Below are positions 9,400 through 18,455 of a stretch of 64,000 nucleotides of DNA, one piece after another. Numbering within the stretch: the stretch's first letter is position 1; every line of letters starts with the position of its first letter. The position numbers and the translations under genes are program-made. Source of the DNA: Curvibacter delicatus NBRC 14919. Lineage in GTDB: Bacteria; Pseudomonadota; Gammaproteobacteria; Burkholderiales; Burkholderiaceae_C. Location: assembly GCF_001592265.1 (NCBI RefSeq), contig NZ_BCWP01000005.1:1-64000 (forward strand), read 5' to 3'. Under the pieces are notes generated by a model. That model was not told the DNA's origin. It saw nothing but the letters and a program-made list of their open reading frames with translations, and did no database searches.

Positions 9400-10928
9400 G
9401 CGCTCACGGCTCCGGTATGCCAGTCGATACGTGCATTGCTTTGCACGACCGTCTCCGGGTCCACTTCCAGCTCACCCGGGACGCGTACGCGTGTGAATAC
9501 GTGCTCGTGATAGACCACCGGTCGCGTCGCATCCAGCCCCATCTTGGCGCTAATGCCCTGCATGTGAGCCGGCGGCACGACGCCGGGGCCGAAGTCCTGT
9601 CCTACGGTGGTCGAAGGGTCGAGCACCGAACCTTGTGCCCCTTGGATGATCACCAAGTCACGGTCGGCCTGGAAGCGGGTAGCCACCGCCCACTCTACCT
9701 GTCTGGGGTCGTGAACCTCGACGTCATCGTCCACCACGACAACTTGCTTAATATCGTAATGTGCACCGAACGCTGCGCAAATCACGTTCTTGGGCTGTCC
9801 CTCGTGAATCTTGCGGATCTTGACAAACAGGTGATAACGCCCGACGCCACCAATTGACAGATGCACATCGATCACATTAGAGAAACTGCGCTGTAGATGC
9901 GCCAATATGGTGGCCTCGCGCGGAATGGAGCCCAGCAACAAATGCTCCATTTCGGCGGGCACGATGGTGTGATAAATCGGACTCTTGCGATGAGTGATTG
10001 CATCGACCTGGATCACTTCGCGATGCTCACGCGCACTGTAGTACCGGGGAAACTCTCCAAATGGTCCTTCCAGCTCGCGCACACTCGGCAGCAGGCGTCC
10101 CTCAATGACAATCTCGCTGGATGCTGGCACACGCACCTCGTTGGTCTGACACTTCACCACGGGCAAAGGCCGACCATGCAAGGCGCCTGCAATTTCCAGT
10201 TCGTCGTGGTCAATCGGGACCACCGCCTGTGAAGCCAGCAGCGTCAAGGGATCCACGCCGATCACCACGGCTACGTCTAGGGCTTGCTGCCTCGATTCGG
10301 CTTCCTTGTAGAAGGCCAGCAGATGGCGGGGCAGCATCAGTATGGCCATACGATTGCCGCTGTGTACCTGAATCCGGTTGATGGACACATTCTGGATTCC
10401 AGTGGTCGGATTACGCGCTATGACCAGCCCTGCCGTGATGTATGGTCCGTTATCGTGCTCGCTATGCGTTGGGATCGGCAATAGTCGCAGAACGTCCGCC
10501 TGCTTCAGAATGACCTCCTGACACGGCGCTTGCGAGGCTTCAACCTCTTGACACTTTAAGGGCTGATCCGCAGCCTCCCTGAATCGCTTCAACAAATCCT
10601 TCTCGCCAACTCCCATCGCCTCGGCAATCCAGGAGCGCTGCGACATGAAACCAGAAACAACGGGTATTTCATGTCCTTCGGGACTCGGAAAATAGGTGGC
10701 TTGGGCTCCATCAAAATGCTTGGAGATAGCGGCGAGTTGATGCTTCAGAGAAATACCCTTGCGCGCGACAACCAAGCGATTAGTACTTTCCAGCCTGGCC
10801 AGCCACTGGCGAAGACTTGCCCCCGGATGTCGGCTTTCTCGCGAAGGTTCATTCATGAGGGCGGCGTATGTCGCCGACTCCTCAATAGCTGGATATTCTT
10901 TACTGGAAGCTTTTTTTGTATCCATCAT
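9396..10928 (-). CDS. UbiD-family prenyl-FMN-dependent decarboxylase
   Basis: Reversible (de)carboxylase of unsaturated or aromatic acids. It has the catalytic pattern EGPFGE, with the two Glu five residues apart that act with prenylated FMN, followed by FPRYYSARE, and the conserved VDDDVEVHDPRQVEWA stretch. Coupled by a 4-bp overlap to its UbiX partner. Start is uncertain: ATG 10928 has GGAACAG just upstream, a GTG at 11018 and an ATG at 10856 are alternatives. Base composition is lower in GC than the transporter genes next to it. Substrate is unknown; hydroxybenzoate, vanillate, furoate and phthalate-type acids are all possible within the family. Confidence 0.9.
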   Translation of the reverse strand: MMDTKKASSKEYPAIEESATYAALMNEPSRESRHPGASLRQWLARLESTNRLVVARKGISLKHQLAAISKHFDGAQATYFPSPEGHEIPVVSGFMSQRSWIAEAMGVGEKDLLKRFREAADQPLKCQEVEASQAPCQEVILKQADVLRLLPIPTHSEHDNGPYITAGLVIARNPTTGIQNVSINRIQVHSGNRMAILMLPRHLLAFYKEAESRQQALDVAVVIGVDPLTLLASQAVVPIDHDELEIAGALHGRPLPVVKCQTNEVRVPASSEIVIEGRLLPSVRELEGPFGEFPRYYSAREHREVIQVDAITHRKSPIYHTIVPAEMEHLLLGSIPREATILAHLQRSFSNVIDVHLSIGGVGRYHLFVKIRKIHEGQPKNVICAAFGAHYDIKQVVVVDDDVEVHDPRQVEWAVATRFQADRDLVIIQGAQGSVLDPSTTVGQDFGPGVVPPAHMQGISAKMGLDATRPVVYHEHVFTRVRVPGELEVDPETVVQSNARIDWHTGAVSA

Positions 10929-11028
10929 CTGTTCCGATAAGTCTTTCGCGCCTGTGCCGCAGCAGAGCGTCCGCTGTAGCTCATGAAAAGTGGAAATCTG
11001 CCGCGTCGTGTCAATCACGATCCGGCCA

Positions 11029-12075
11029 TCAATCAGCGGTAATGTTTTTCTGGGAAATGACCCTCTTCCAGAGCGTCAATTGGCTTTCGACGAACGCTTT
11101 GAATTGGGCAGGCGTTCCTCCGTCTGGAATGACTCCCTGTTGCTCAAAGACTTTTCTTACTTCGGCAGAGGAAAGCGCGTCGTTGATGTCTCGATTGATC
11201 TTCTCGATCACCACGCGAGGCGTCCCTGCGGGAACGACAAAGCCGTGCCAAGATGAAACTTCGTAGCCAGAGACACCGGATTCACCCACGGTTGGCAAAT
11301 GCGGCATCAGAGATGAGCGCCTCGAAGATGCAATCGCCAGCGCCCGAACCTTGCCCGACTGAATGAATGGAAGAACATGTGGCAAGGCGTCGAATGCCAA
11401 GTCGATCTGCCCTCCCGCCAGATCGGTGAGCATTGGCGTGCTTCCGCGATATGGCACCTGATTCAGATCGATCCCGGCAAGTGCCTCGAAGTAGGCCATA
11501 GCCAAGTGGTTCGAAGACCCCGAACCGGATGAACCGTAGTCGAATGCCTTAGGTTTCGACTTTGCCCGGCTTATGACGTCTCCAACGTTTCGCAGATCGG
11601 AGCGCGCATTTGCAACAAGGAGCATCGGCGAACGCCCAGCAAGCACCACCGGCGCAAAAGATTTTTCCGTGTCATAAGGCAGCGACTTGTAAAGCCAAGG
11701 ATTCGCCGCGAACGGAAACTGCACCACCAGAAGCGTGTGTCCATCGGCCAGTGCCGTCGCAACGACTTGGGTGCCAATCACCGTCCCGCCGCCAGGTTTA
11801 TTGTCGACAACCACCGGCTGTTTCCATGTCTTGCTCAGATGGACAGCAATTAGCCGCCCGAGTGTGTCGTTGAATCCACCAGGTGGATAAGGTACAACGA
11901 TGCGCACCGGTCGCGACGGAAAGGCCCCTGCCACGGTGGATGAACTCGAATCATTTTGTGCGTTTGCTGGCAACGCCAGCCAGGCGCATAAAGCCACTGC
12001 GAACAAACAGCCCGAACCAATGACCCGATGAACAACGCCCGGCAATTTCTGCCGCAAGCCTCTAGATGCCACCAT
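11029..12075 (-). CDS. Bug/TctC-family periplasmic solute receptor
   Basis: Extracytoplasmic receptor of the tripartite tricarboxylate transporter type (~348 residues). A signal peptide ending near LPANA-Q is followed by FPSRPVRIVVPYPPGG, the standard Bug mature start; DNKPGGGT and PYDTEKSFAPV are also typical. No TctA/TctB membrane genes lie nearby, which is usual for the expanded Bug families of Burkholderiales. It is first in a transcript with the UbiD/UbiX pair and is divergent from a LysR gene, suggesting that it binds the acid handled by the decarboxylase. ATG 12075 was taken; a GTG one codon earlier is possible. Confidence 0.9.
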   Translation of the reverse strand: MVASRGLRQKLPGVVHRVIGSGCLFAVALCAWLALPANAQNDSSSSTVAGAFPSRPVRIVVPYPPGGFNDTLGRLIAVHLSKTWKQPVVVDNKPGGGTVIGTQVVATALADGHTLLVVQFPFAANPWLYKSLPYDTEKSFAPVVLAGRSPMLLVANARSDLRNVGDVISRAKSKPKAFDYGSSGSGSSNHLAMAYFEALAGIDLNQVPYRGSTPMLTDLAGGQIDLAFDALPHVLPFIQSGKVRALAIASSRRSSLMPHLPTVGESGVSGYEVSSWHGFVVPAGTPRVVIEKINRDINDALSSAEVRKVFEQQGVIPDGGTPAQFKAFVESQLTLWKRVISQKNITAD

Positions 12076-12165
12076 CACGCTGAAATCTCCTCAATATTGC
12101 TCGCCTCTTTTGTCGGCGAACTTGTTTGACGGCAAGTCTAGGAATATCAATAAATCACGTCAACT

Positions 12166-12207
12166 AATAAATAATGATTGCCATAATCACAATTCATGAT
12201 ATTTATT
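12166..12207. promoter_or_regulatory. Inverted repeats between the Bug gene and lysR
   Basis: The 148-bp AT-rich gap between two divergent starts contains two nested inverted repeats: AATAAATA (12166) against TATTTATT (ending 12207), and the tighter TGATT-GCCAT-AATCA at 12175-12189. LysR-type regulators usually bind interrupted palindromes in exactly this divergent arrangement, so this is the likely operator controlling both directions. Binding is not demonstrated. Confidence 0.5.
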
Positions 12208-12223
12208 GCATGAGGACTCTCGC

Positions 12224-13138
12224 ATGGACTTCCGGCAGTTGCAGTACTTTTTGACCCTCTACGAAGAAGGCTCTATGACCAAGGCGGCCAGTCGCCTGAA
12301 CGTGGTTCAGCCAGCGATCAGCATGCAAGTCGCGAAGCTAGAGGATGAAGTCGACCAAAAGCTATTCACAAGGTCAACACGCGGCATGACACCAACACCC
12401 GCCGGAAGGCAGATGTACCAACTCTTCCGACCGATCATGGCTGACTTTTCAAGGGCTCGGGCGTTGATCCACCAGACCGATGGAGAGCTTTCTGGACATC
12501 TGGCAATAGGGGTCATCGCAAGCGTTGCGCAGGGCGTCATGGCAAATGTCATTGCCGATTACTCAACCCATCATCCACGCGTCACGCTATCGGTGAGTGA
12601 TGGCTATACACCAGCGCTATGCCAAGCAGTCACCGAAGGCGAATTGGATGCGGCGATCATCAATCAGCCACGCCGTCGCTTGTCTCTAGATATCCATCCC
12701 GTGTTAAGCGAAGACTTTGTCCTTGCGACAGGTCCACTGCATAAGAGGATTGGCGAATCGATCAGCCTACGCCAGGTCGCAAAACTGAAGCTGGTTCTTC
12801 CCACTCGCTATCATGGACAGAGAGACATTCTTGACAGCTTTGCGCTTGCCGAAGGGCTCGAGCTTAATCCTGCAATCGAGATTGACTCCATAAATGCAAT
12901 TCTTCAGCTTGTAGAGACGACAGCCATTGCAACAATACTGCCGCGGATCGTCGCCCGAGGCCCTGCGGCGACAGGGAGGCTAAAGGTGCACAAGATCGTT
13001 GATCCGTCATTGACGCGACAAGTCGTATGTGTAACCCATCCCCGTCGTCCCCCCTCCCCAGCCGCATCCGCGCTAATAGCTTTTCTGGTGAAGCACACCA
13101 TGAATAATCGACATCCGGCAGAACGGGCTACCACCTAG
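12224..13138 (+). CDS. LysR-family transcriptional regulator
   Basis: LTTR of about 304 residues with an N-terminal winged HTH (MDFRQLQYFLTLYEEGSMTK, then AASRLNVVQPAISMQ) and a C-terminal periplasmic-binding-like effector domain. ATG 12224 fits the conserved LTTR N-terminus and is preceded by GAGGA. A TTG 18 bases earlier is in frame but not supported. Divergent from the Bug/UbiD/UbiX transcript across a gap with inverted repeats, so it probably activates that transcript in response to the substrate. AT-richer than the core genes. Confidence 0.92.
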   Translation: MDFRQLQYFLTLYEEGSMTKAASRLNVVQPAISMQVAKLEDEVDQKLFTRSTRGMTPTPAGRQMYQLFRPIMADFSRARALIHQTDGELSGHLAIGVIASVAQGVMANVIADYSTHHPRVTLSVSDGYTPALCQAVTEGELDAAIINQPRRRLSLDIHPVLSEDFVLATGPLHKRIGESISLRQVAKLKLVLPTRYHGQRDILDSFALAEGLELNPAIEIDSINAILQLVETTAIATILPRIVARGPAATGRLKVHKIVDPSLTRQVVCVTHPRRPPSPAASALIAFLVKHTMNNRHPAERATT

Positions 13139-13159
13139 CGACGTCACTCCAATACGTGC

Positions 13160-13711
13160 ATGGCATCTTTTATGCAGCAAGACCAATTTCTAGATTCCCC
13201 GCTGTGGCACTTTTCGCTCAAGTTCTATTCGCGCCCCCGAGTACCCCCCGCCTGTTTGACACTGCAAGATATTGCAGGCGTTGACGTTTGCGTTTTACTT
13301 TTTTCTCTGTATTGCGCACACACAAAACGATTCATCTCACAACAGAAATTGCATCAATGCGATGAGAGACTAAGGGACTGGAGGAGCACTGTCATCCTGC
13401 CTCTGCGCCGAATTCGACGAGAAATGAAGACGAAACTTGCAACCACTCGCCTCGAAAGCATGAAGAAGGTGCGCCAACAGATTCAAAGTCTTGAGATCAA
13501 TGCCGAACAAATCAGTCTCGCTATTCTTTACGAAGAATTTCAATCGCTGTCGCAAGACAATGCTGAAAATTCTGATGCGGCAACTCTTCTCAACGCAGTT
13601 GTTGAAATTTACGTTGCCGCAGAGAGAGTCGATCGCTCCACCCCAGACGGCGAATCCGTGCATTCTGCTATCGCGACGCTCTCTGATGAGTTGCGCCAAA
13701 TAGCCATGTGA
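13160..13711 (+). CDS. TIGR02444-type (DUF2390-like) protein
   Basis: Protein of 183 residues. The region LWHFSLKFYSRPRVPPAC, then LTLQDIAGVDVCVLLFSLY, resembles the small uncharacterised family TIGR02444, whose members share the pattern LW-F-L--Y--PGV---CL-LQD--G-DVN-LLF. RDWRSTVILPLRRIRR also fits that family. Function is unknown. The gene is clearly AT-richer than its neighbours and its stop lies 3 bp from the convergent glmS stop, over the site where Tn7-like elements usually insert. ATG 13172 is an alternative start. The family call rests on recalled motif similarity, not a search. Confidence 0.65.
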   Translation: MASFMQQDQFLDSPLWHFSLKFYSRPRVPPACLTLQDIAGVDVCVLLFSLYCAHTKRFISQQKLHQCDERLRDWRSTVILPLRRIRREMKTKLATTRLESMKKVRQQIQSLEINAEQISLAILYEEFQSLSQDNAENSDAATLLNAVVEIYVAAERVDRSTPDGESVHSAIATLSDELRQIAM

Positions 13712-13714
13712 TCT

Positions 13715-15568
13715 TTATTCCACCGTCACGCTTTTGGCCAGGTTCCTAGGTTTGTCCACATCCGTGCCTCGCGCGCATGCCGTGTGATACGCCAGCAACT
13801 GCAGCGGCACCACGTGCAGCAATGGTGACAAGGCGCCGTAGTGCTCGGGCATGCGGATGACGTGCAGGCCCTCGCTGCTTTCAATGTGGGTGTCGCTGTC
13901 GGCCAGCACATAGAGCACGCCGCCGCGGGCGCGCACCTCATGCAGGTTGCTCTTGAGCTTTTCCAGCAACGCATCATTGGGCGCCACCGTCACCACCGGC
14001 ATTTCGCTGGTCACCAGCGCCAGCGGGCCGTGTTTGAGCTCGCCGGCCGGGTAGGCTTCAGCGTGGATGTAGCTGATTTCCTTCAGCTTGAGTGCCCCTT
14101 CCAGCGCAATCGGGTAATGCAGACCACGGCCAAGGAAGAGTGCGTTTTCCATGCGGGCAAAGTCCTCGGCCCAGCTGATGATCTGCGGCTCCAGCGCCAG
14201 CACAGCCTGCAAGGCCACCGGCAGGTGGCGCATGGCCTTCAGGTGTTGCGCTTCCTCTTCCTCGCTCAAGTGGCCACGCACCTGGGCCAGCGCCAGCGTG
14301 AGCAGGAAAAGGCCGGCCAGCTGGGTGGTAAAGGCCTTGGTGGAGGCCACGCCGATCTCCACACCGGCACGCGTGATGTAGGCCAGCTTGCACTCGCGCA
14401 CCATGGCGCTGGTGGCCACATTGCAGATGGTCAGCGTCTGCTGCATGCCCAAGCTCTGCGCGTGACGCAGCGCCGCCAGTGTGTCGGCCGTCTCACCCGA
14501 CTGGCTGATGGTGACCACCAGCGTGCGCGGGTTGGGCACGGAGTCGCGGTAACGGTATTCGCTCGCCACCTCCACCTGGGTCGGGATCTTGGCCATGCTT
14601 TCCAGCCAGTACTTGGCAGCGCAACCACTGTAGTAGCTGGTGCCGCAGGCCAGGATGAGGACGTTGTCGATCTCCTTGAACACGCGGTAGGCGCCATCAC
14701 CGAACAGCTCGGGCACGATGCCTTCCACACCTTCCAGGGTGTCGGCGATGGCTCGCGGCTGCTCGAAGATCTCTTTCTGCATGTAGTGGCGATAGGGGCC
14801 GAGCTCGGCCGCGCCGCTGTGCGCCTGCACGGTCTTGACCTCGCGCTGCACGGGCTTGTGATGGCGATCCACCACCCAGTACTTGCCAAGCTGCACATCG
14901 ACCACGTCGCCCTCTTCCAGGTAGACGATCTGGTCGGTGACGCCCGCCAGGGCCATGGCATCGCTTGCCAGGTAGTTGCTCACCCCGTCCTGGCCCACAC
15001 CCAGGATCAGCGGTGAGCCGGCACGCGCGCCGATCACGCGCTGCGGTTCATCCTTATGGAAAACCGCAATGGCATAGGCGCCGTGCAACTGTTTGACAAC
15101 GGCTTTCACCGTCTCAAACAGATCGCCGTCATAGAGCGAGTCCACCAGGTGGGCGATCACCTCGGTGTCGGTCTGGCTGTCGAACACGTAGCCGCGCTTC
15201 TGGAGTGCCGCGCGCAGTTCGTCGTGGTTCTCGATGATGCCGTTGTGCACCAGCGCCACACGACCCGGACGCTGCGCCGCATCGGCCCCAGGGCCATGGC
15301 TGAAGTGCGGGTGCGCGTTGTGCACCGCCGGTGCGCCGTGCGTGGCCCAGCGCGTGTGCGCAATGCCGATGAAGCCTTCCAGCGGCGCCTTGGCCACCTG
15401 CTCGGCCAATTCGGCCACACGCGAGGTGCTGCGCGCACGCTTCAGGCCACCGTCGGCATGCACAGCCACGCCGCAGGAGTCATAACCGCGGTATTCCAGC
15501 CGCTGCAGGCCTTGCACCAGAACAGGAACGATGTTGCGATTGGAAACGGCGCCGACGATGCCACACAT
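13715..15568 (-). CDS. glmS: Glutamine-fructose-6-phosphate aminotransferase
   Basis: Makes glucosamine-6-phosphate from fructose-6-phosphate and glutamine, the first step to UDP-GlcNAc. At 617 residues it is full length. The mature N-terminal Cys nucleophile follows Met (MCGIVGAV), with RWATHG and HNGIIEN in the glutaminase domain; two SIS sugar-isomerase domains follow ([17 protein letters not shown]) and the C-terminus ends in LAKSVTVE. glmU, two steps later in the same pathway, lies 1.4 kb upstream. The gene is divergent from an Lrp-type regulator across an AT-rich gap. Confidence 0.98.
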   Translation of the reverse strand: MCGIVGAVSNRNIVPVLVQGLQRLEYRGYDSCGVAVHADGGLKRARSTSRVAELAEQVAKAPLEGFIGIAHTRWATHGAPAVHNAHPHFSHGPGADAAQRPGRVALVHNGIIENHDELRAALQKRGYVFDSQTDTEVIAHLVDSLYDGDLFETVKAVVKQLHGAYAIAVFHKDEPQRVIGARAGSPLILGVGQDGVSNYLASDAMALAGVTDQIVYLEEGDVVDVQLGKYWVVDRHHKPVQREVKTVQAHSGAAELGPYRHYMQKEIFEQPRAIADTLEGVEGIVPELFGDGAYRVFKEIDNVLILACGTSYYSGCAAKYWLESMAKIPTQVEVASEYRYRDSVPNPRTLVVTISQSGETADTLAALRHAQSLGMQQTLTICNVATSAMVRECKLAYITRAGVEIGVASTKAFTTQLAGLFLLTLALAQVRGHLSEEEEAQHLKAMRHLPVALQAVLALEPQIISWAEDFARMENALFLGRGLHYPIALEGALKLKEISYIHAEAYPAGELKHGPLALVTSEMPVVTVAPNDALLEKLKSNLHEVRARGGVLYVLADSDTHIESSEGLHVIRMPEHYGALSPLLHVVPLQLLAYHTACARGTDVDKPRNLAKSVTVE

Positions 15569-15702
15569 GCTGGATATCTCCTCAAATGGATGGCCGATGG
15601 TAGAGCGCCCAATGAAAAATATCTGATTGATTTTTGTCGATTTTTGAACTTAAATTTCAAACATTATGTTGATTGAAATAATATTTCTCATATTATCAAT
15701 AA
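15569..15702. promoter_or_regulatory. AT-rich divergent promoter region of glmS and the Lrp-type gene
   Basis: A 134-bp gap that is much AT-richer than its surroundings, with runs of A and T and a near-palindromic stretch at about 15672-15698 (TTGAT...ATCAA around ATAATATTTCTCATATTAT). It must hold both promoters. Lrp/AsnC regulators prefer such AT-rich bendable sites and often regulate the divergent gene, so autoregulation is plausible. No single hexamer pair stands out enough to call. Confidence 0.4.
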
Positions 15703-16197
15703 ATGGAACAAATATTCTTAGATAACACCGACCTGCTCTTGCTGGACATCCTGCAGCGTGACACCAGCCAGAGCAATCAGTACCTGGCGGCGCAGGCCCA
15801 CATTTCACCGCCCACCTGCCTGCGCCGCGTCAAGCGCCTGACTGATGCCGGGTTGATTGAAAAACAGGTGGCAGTGCTGAGCGGCGACCGGTTGGCCCCC
15901 TTGATTGGCCACGGCTTGCAAGCCATTGTGGAGATCACACTGGACCGCCAAGGGGCGGAAGCGCTCGATGCCTTCGAGCAGCGCGTGGCCGCCGACGATG
16001 CCGTGCAGCAGTGCTATCGCGTCTCGCCCGGGCCGGACTTTGTGCTGGTGGTGCATGCACGCGACATGCCGGACTACCTGGCCCTGGCGCATCGCCTGTT
16101 CACCGGCGATGCCAATGTACGCAATGTCAAAGCCTTCTTCAGCGTGAAACGCAGCAAATTCGGCACGCAGGTGCCACTGCCCAAGCGCATGCCCTGA
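15703..16197 (+). CDS. Lrp/AsnC-family transcriptional regulator
   Basis: Leucine-responsive-type regulator of 164 residues: N-terminal winged HTH (DLLLLDILQRDTSQSNQYLA, SPPTCLRRVKRL) and a C-terminal RAM ligand-binding domain with GPDFVLVVHARD. Divergent from glmS. The ligand is probably an amino acid, as in the family, but not identifiable. It starts at the first ATG, within the AT-rich gap, and ends 9 bp before the convergent histidine kinase gene. Confidence 0.92.
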   Translation: MEQIFLDNTDLLLLDILQRDTSQSNQYLAAQAHISPPTCLRRVKRLTDAGLIEKQVAVLSGDRLAPLIGHGLQAIVEITLDRQGAEALDAFEQRVAADDAVQQCYRVSPGPDFVLVVHARDMPDYLALAHRLFTGDANVRNVKAFFSVKRSKFGTQVPLPKRMP

Positions 16198-16206
16198 GCG
16201 GGCCGC

Positions 16207-16998
16207 TCACACTGCCAGCGGCAGCGTGAAGCGGATGCAGCAACCGGCGTCCGGCGCGCCCTCGGCGCGGATGCTGCCGCCATGGCGCTCGACAATCTTG
16301 CGTGCCAGCGCCAGGCCCAGGCCCTGACCTTCGAACTCGTTGGCACTGTGCAACCGCTGAAAGACATGAAACAGCTTGTCCTGCTGCTGAGGGTTGAAGC
16401 CCACGCCGTTGTCTCGCACGTACAGCAGGCATAAGCCGTCTTCGGCCGCGGCTTGCCAGCCGATGTTGATCACCGCCGGTGTGCGCGGCCGCGTGAACTT
16501 GAGCGCGTTGGACAGCAGGTGGCCCAACAGCTGCCGCACCAGCGCCGCATCACCACGCAGCGGCGGCACATCAGTCGCCACCTGCCAGTCAATCTGCCGC
16601 CCGGCGGCCTCACGTGCCAACTGCTGGCGCACCTCCTCGATCAGCACGCACAGGTTCAGCGTTGTCGCGTCCAGTGCCACCCGGTCCAGCTGCGCCCAGG
16701 CCATCAGCCCGTCAATCTGCTGGCCCATGAGCTTGGCCGCATTCGTCACCGTGGCAAGATAGGTCACGGCATCGTTCGTCGGCGTGCCCTCCAATTCCTC
16801 GCGCACCAGGGCCGCATAGGCATTGATGTGGCGCAGGTTGGCACGCAGGTCGTGCGACACCGTGTAGGCGAAGTCCCCCAGCGCTGCCTGCGCTGCCGCC
16901 AGTTGCCGTGCCAGTTGCTGCTGTGTCTGCCGGGCCAGCTGCAGTTCGGCTTGCAAGCGGATCAACTCTTGCTCTTGCGGGGAAACAGGCGCACTCAT
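16207..16998 (-). CDS. Orphan cytoplasmic sensor histidine kinase
   Basis: Histidine kinase of 263 residues with no membrane segment. An N-terminal coiled coil (EQELIRLQAELQLARQTQQ) leads into a HisKA domain with the phospho-acceptor His in YTVSHDLRANLRHI and an HATPase domain with LLSNALKFTR (N box), DNGVGF (G1) and GQGLGLALARKIV (G2). The layout resembles the kinase module of bacteriophytochromes without a sensor domain. No response regulator lies nearby, so its partner is encoded elsewhere. Only 10 bp separate it from the glmU stop. Confidence 0.88.
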   Translation of the reverse strand: MSAPVSPQEQELIRLQAELQLARQTQQQLARQLAAAQAALGDFAYTVSHDLRANLRHINAYAALVREELEGTPTNDAVTYLATVTNAAKLMGQQIDGLMAWAQLDRVALDATTLNLCVLIEEVRQQLAREAAGRQIDWQVATDVPPLRGDAALVRQLLGHLLSNALKFTRPRTPAVINIGWQAAAEDGLCLLYVRDNGVGFNPQQQDKLFHVFQRLHSANEFEGQGLGLALARKIVERHGGSIRAEGAPDAGCCIRFTLPLAV

Positions 16999-17008
16999 GG
17001 GCTCGGCC

Positions 17009-18433
17009 TTATTTCTTCTGTTTCACCGGCCGCGTCCAGTTGGCCACGCTCACCTGCGTGGCGCGTGCCACCGTCAGCGCGCCGGGCGCGGTGTCCTTGG
17101 TGATGGTGGAGCCGCCGCCGACCGTGCCGCCGGCGCCGATGGTGACCGGAGCCACCAGCACGCAGTTGCTGCCGATGTGCACATCGGCCTCGATCACGGT
17201 CTGGTGCTTGTTGGCACCGTCATAGTTGGCCGTGATGCTGCCCGCCCCGTAGTTGACACGCTCACCCAGGCTGGCATCACCCACATAGGCGAGGTGATTG
17301 GCTTTGGCACCGGCGGCCATGGTGGCATTCTTGACCTCGACGAAGTTGCCGATGTGCACCTCCTGGCCCAGCTTGGCACCGGGGCGCAGGCGGGCAAAGG
17401 GGCCCACCAGCGCACCGGGGCCGACCTCAACCATCTCCTTGTCACCGTGACCACCCTCGATATGGGTGTAGGGGTGGATCACGGCACCGGCGCCGATACG
17501 GGCATTCGAAATCACGCAGTTGGCACCGATGCGCACGCCTTCCCCCAACTGGACACTGCCCGAGAAGATGCAGTTGACGTCGATCTCCACGTCCTGCGCG
17601 CACTGCAGTTGCCCACGCACATCGAAACGCGCCGGGTCAGCCAGCCGCACGCCTTGCTCCATGAAGGCTTGGGCCTGCCGCAGTTGATGGGCACGCTCCA
17701 GCTCGGCCAGCTGCACCGGGCTGTTGATGCCCGCCACCTGCAGCGCGTCACTGATCTTGTGCGCCACTACCGGCACGCCCTCCGCCACGGCGAACTTCAC
17801 CACATCGGTCAGGTAGTACTCGCCTTGCGCATTCTTGTTGTCCAGCCTAGCCAGCCAGGGCTTAAGCAGCCTGGCCGGCACGGCCATGATGCCGCTGTAG
17901 ATTTCCTTGATCTGGCGCTGCGCATCACTGGCGTCCTTGTGCTCGACGATGGCCTGCACTGCCCCCGAACCGGTGCGCTCGATGCGGCCATAACCCGTGG
18001 GGTCGGCAAACTCGATCGTCAGCAGCGCCAGCTTGTTCCCGCCGCACGCACTGATGAGCGCCTGCAGCGTGTCAACTTGCGTCAAAGGAACATCGCCCGA
18101 CAGCACCACCACCACACCGTCATCCGGCAGAACAGGCACCGCCTGCTGCACCGCATGGCCGGTGCCGAGCTGCGGCTCCTGCCGCACGAATTCCATGCCA
18201 AATCCGGCCCTAGCCCTTGCTGGCTGTGCGAGTCCTGCTTCAACTTCCATAGCACCGTGCCCGGTGATCACGACCACGCGGCGCGCATCCAGGCCTGCCG
18301 CGGTGTCCACCACATGCTGCAGCAGTGCACGCCCGGCCAATCGGTGCAACACTTTGGGCAGTTTGCTTTTCATGCGGGTGCCCTTGCCGGCGGCCATGAT
18401 GACCACATCCACTGCCTGTTGGGACTGAACCAT
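17009..18433 (-). CDS. glmU: Bifunctional UDP-GlcNAc pyrophosphorylase / GlcN-1-P acetyltransferase
   Basis: Catalyses the last two steps to UDP-N-acetylglucosamine. The N-terminal uridylyltransferase domain begins VVIMAAGKGTRMKS; the C-terminal part is a left-handed beta-helix of hexapeptide repeats (for example IGANCVISNARIGAGAVIHP) with the acetyltransferase motif YVGDASLG. The 474-residue length matches the family. ATG 18433 gives the standard N-terminus; ATG 18457 is in frame but would overlap the divergent lipoprotein gene's start. Only 22 bp separate the two divergent starts. Confidence 0.97.
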   Translation of the reverse strand: MVQSQQAVDVVIMAAGKGTRMKSKLPKVLHRLAGRALLQHVVDTAAGLDARRVVVITGHGAMEVEAGLAQPARARAGFGMEFVRQEPQLGTGHAVQQAVPVLPDDGVVVVLSGDVPLTQVDTLQALISACGGNKLALLTIEFADPTGYGRIERTGSGAVQAIVEHKDASDAQRQIKEIYSGIMAVPARLLKPWLARLDNKNAQGEYYLTDVVKFAVAEGVPVVAHKISDALQVAGINSPVQLAELERAHQLRQAQAFMEQGVRLADPARFDVRGQLQCAQDVEIDVNCIFSGSVQLGEGVRIGANCVISNARIGAGAVIHPYTHIEGGHGDKEMVEVGPGALVGPFARLRPGAKLGQEVHIGNFVEVKNATMAAGAKANHLAYVGDASLGERVNYGAGSITANYDGANKHQTVIEADVHIGSNCVLVAPVTIGAGGTVGGGSTITKDTAPGALTVARATQVSVANWTRPVKQKK

Positions 18434-18455
18434 GCTTTTCTCGTTTGCTTCTGTC

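Noticed and set aside
13640-13714. Tn7 insertion after glmS
   Set aside because: No tns genes, Tn7-end repeats or target duplication were recognised; only the position is suggestive.
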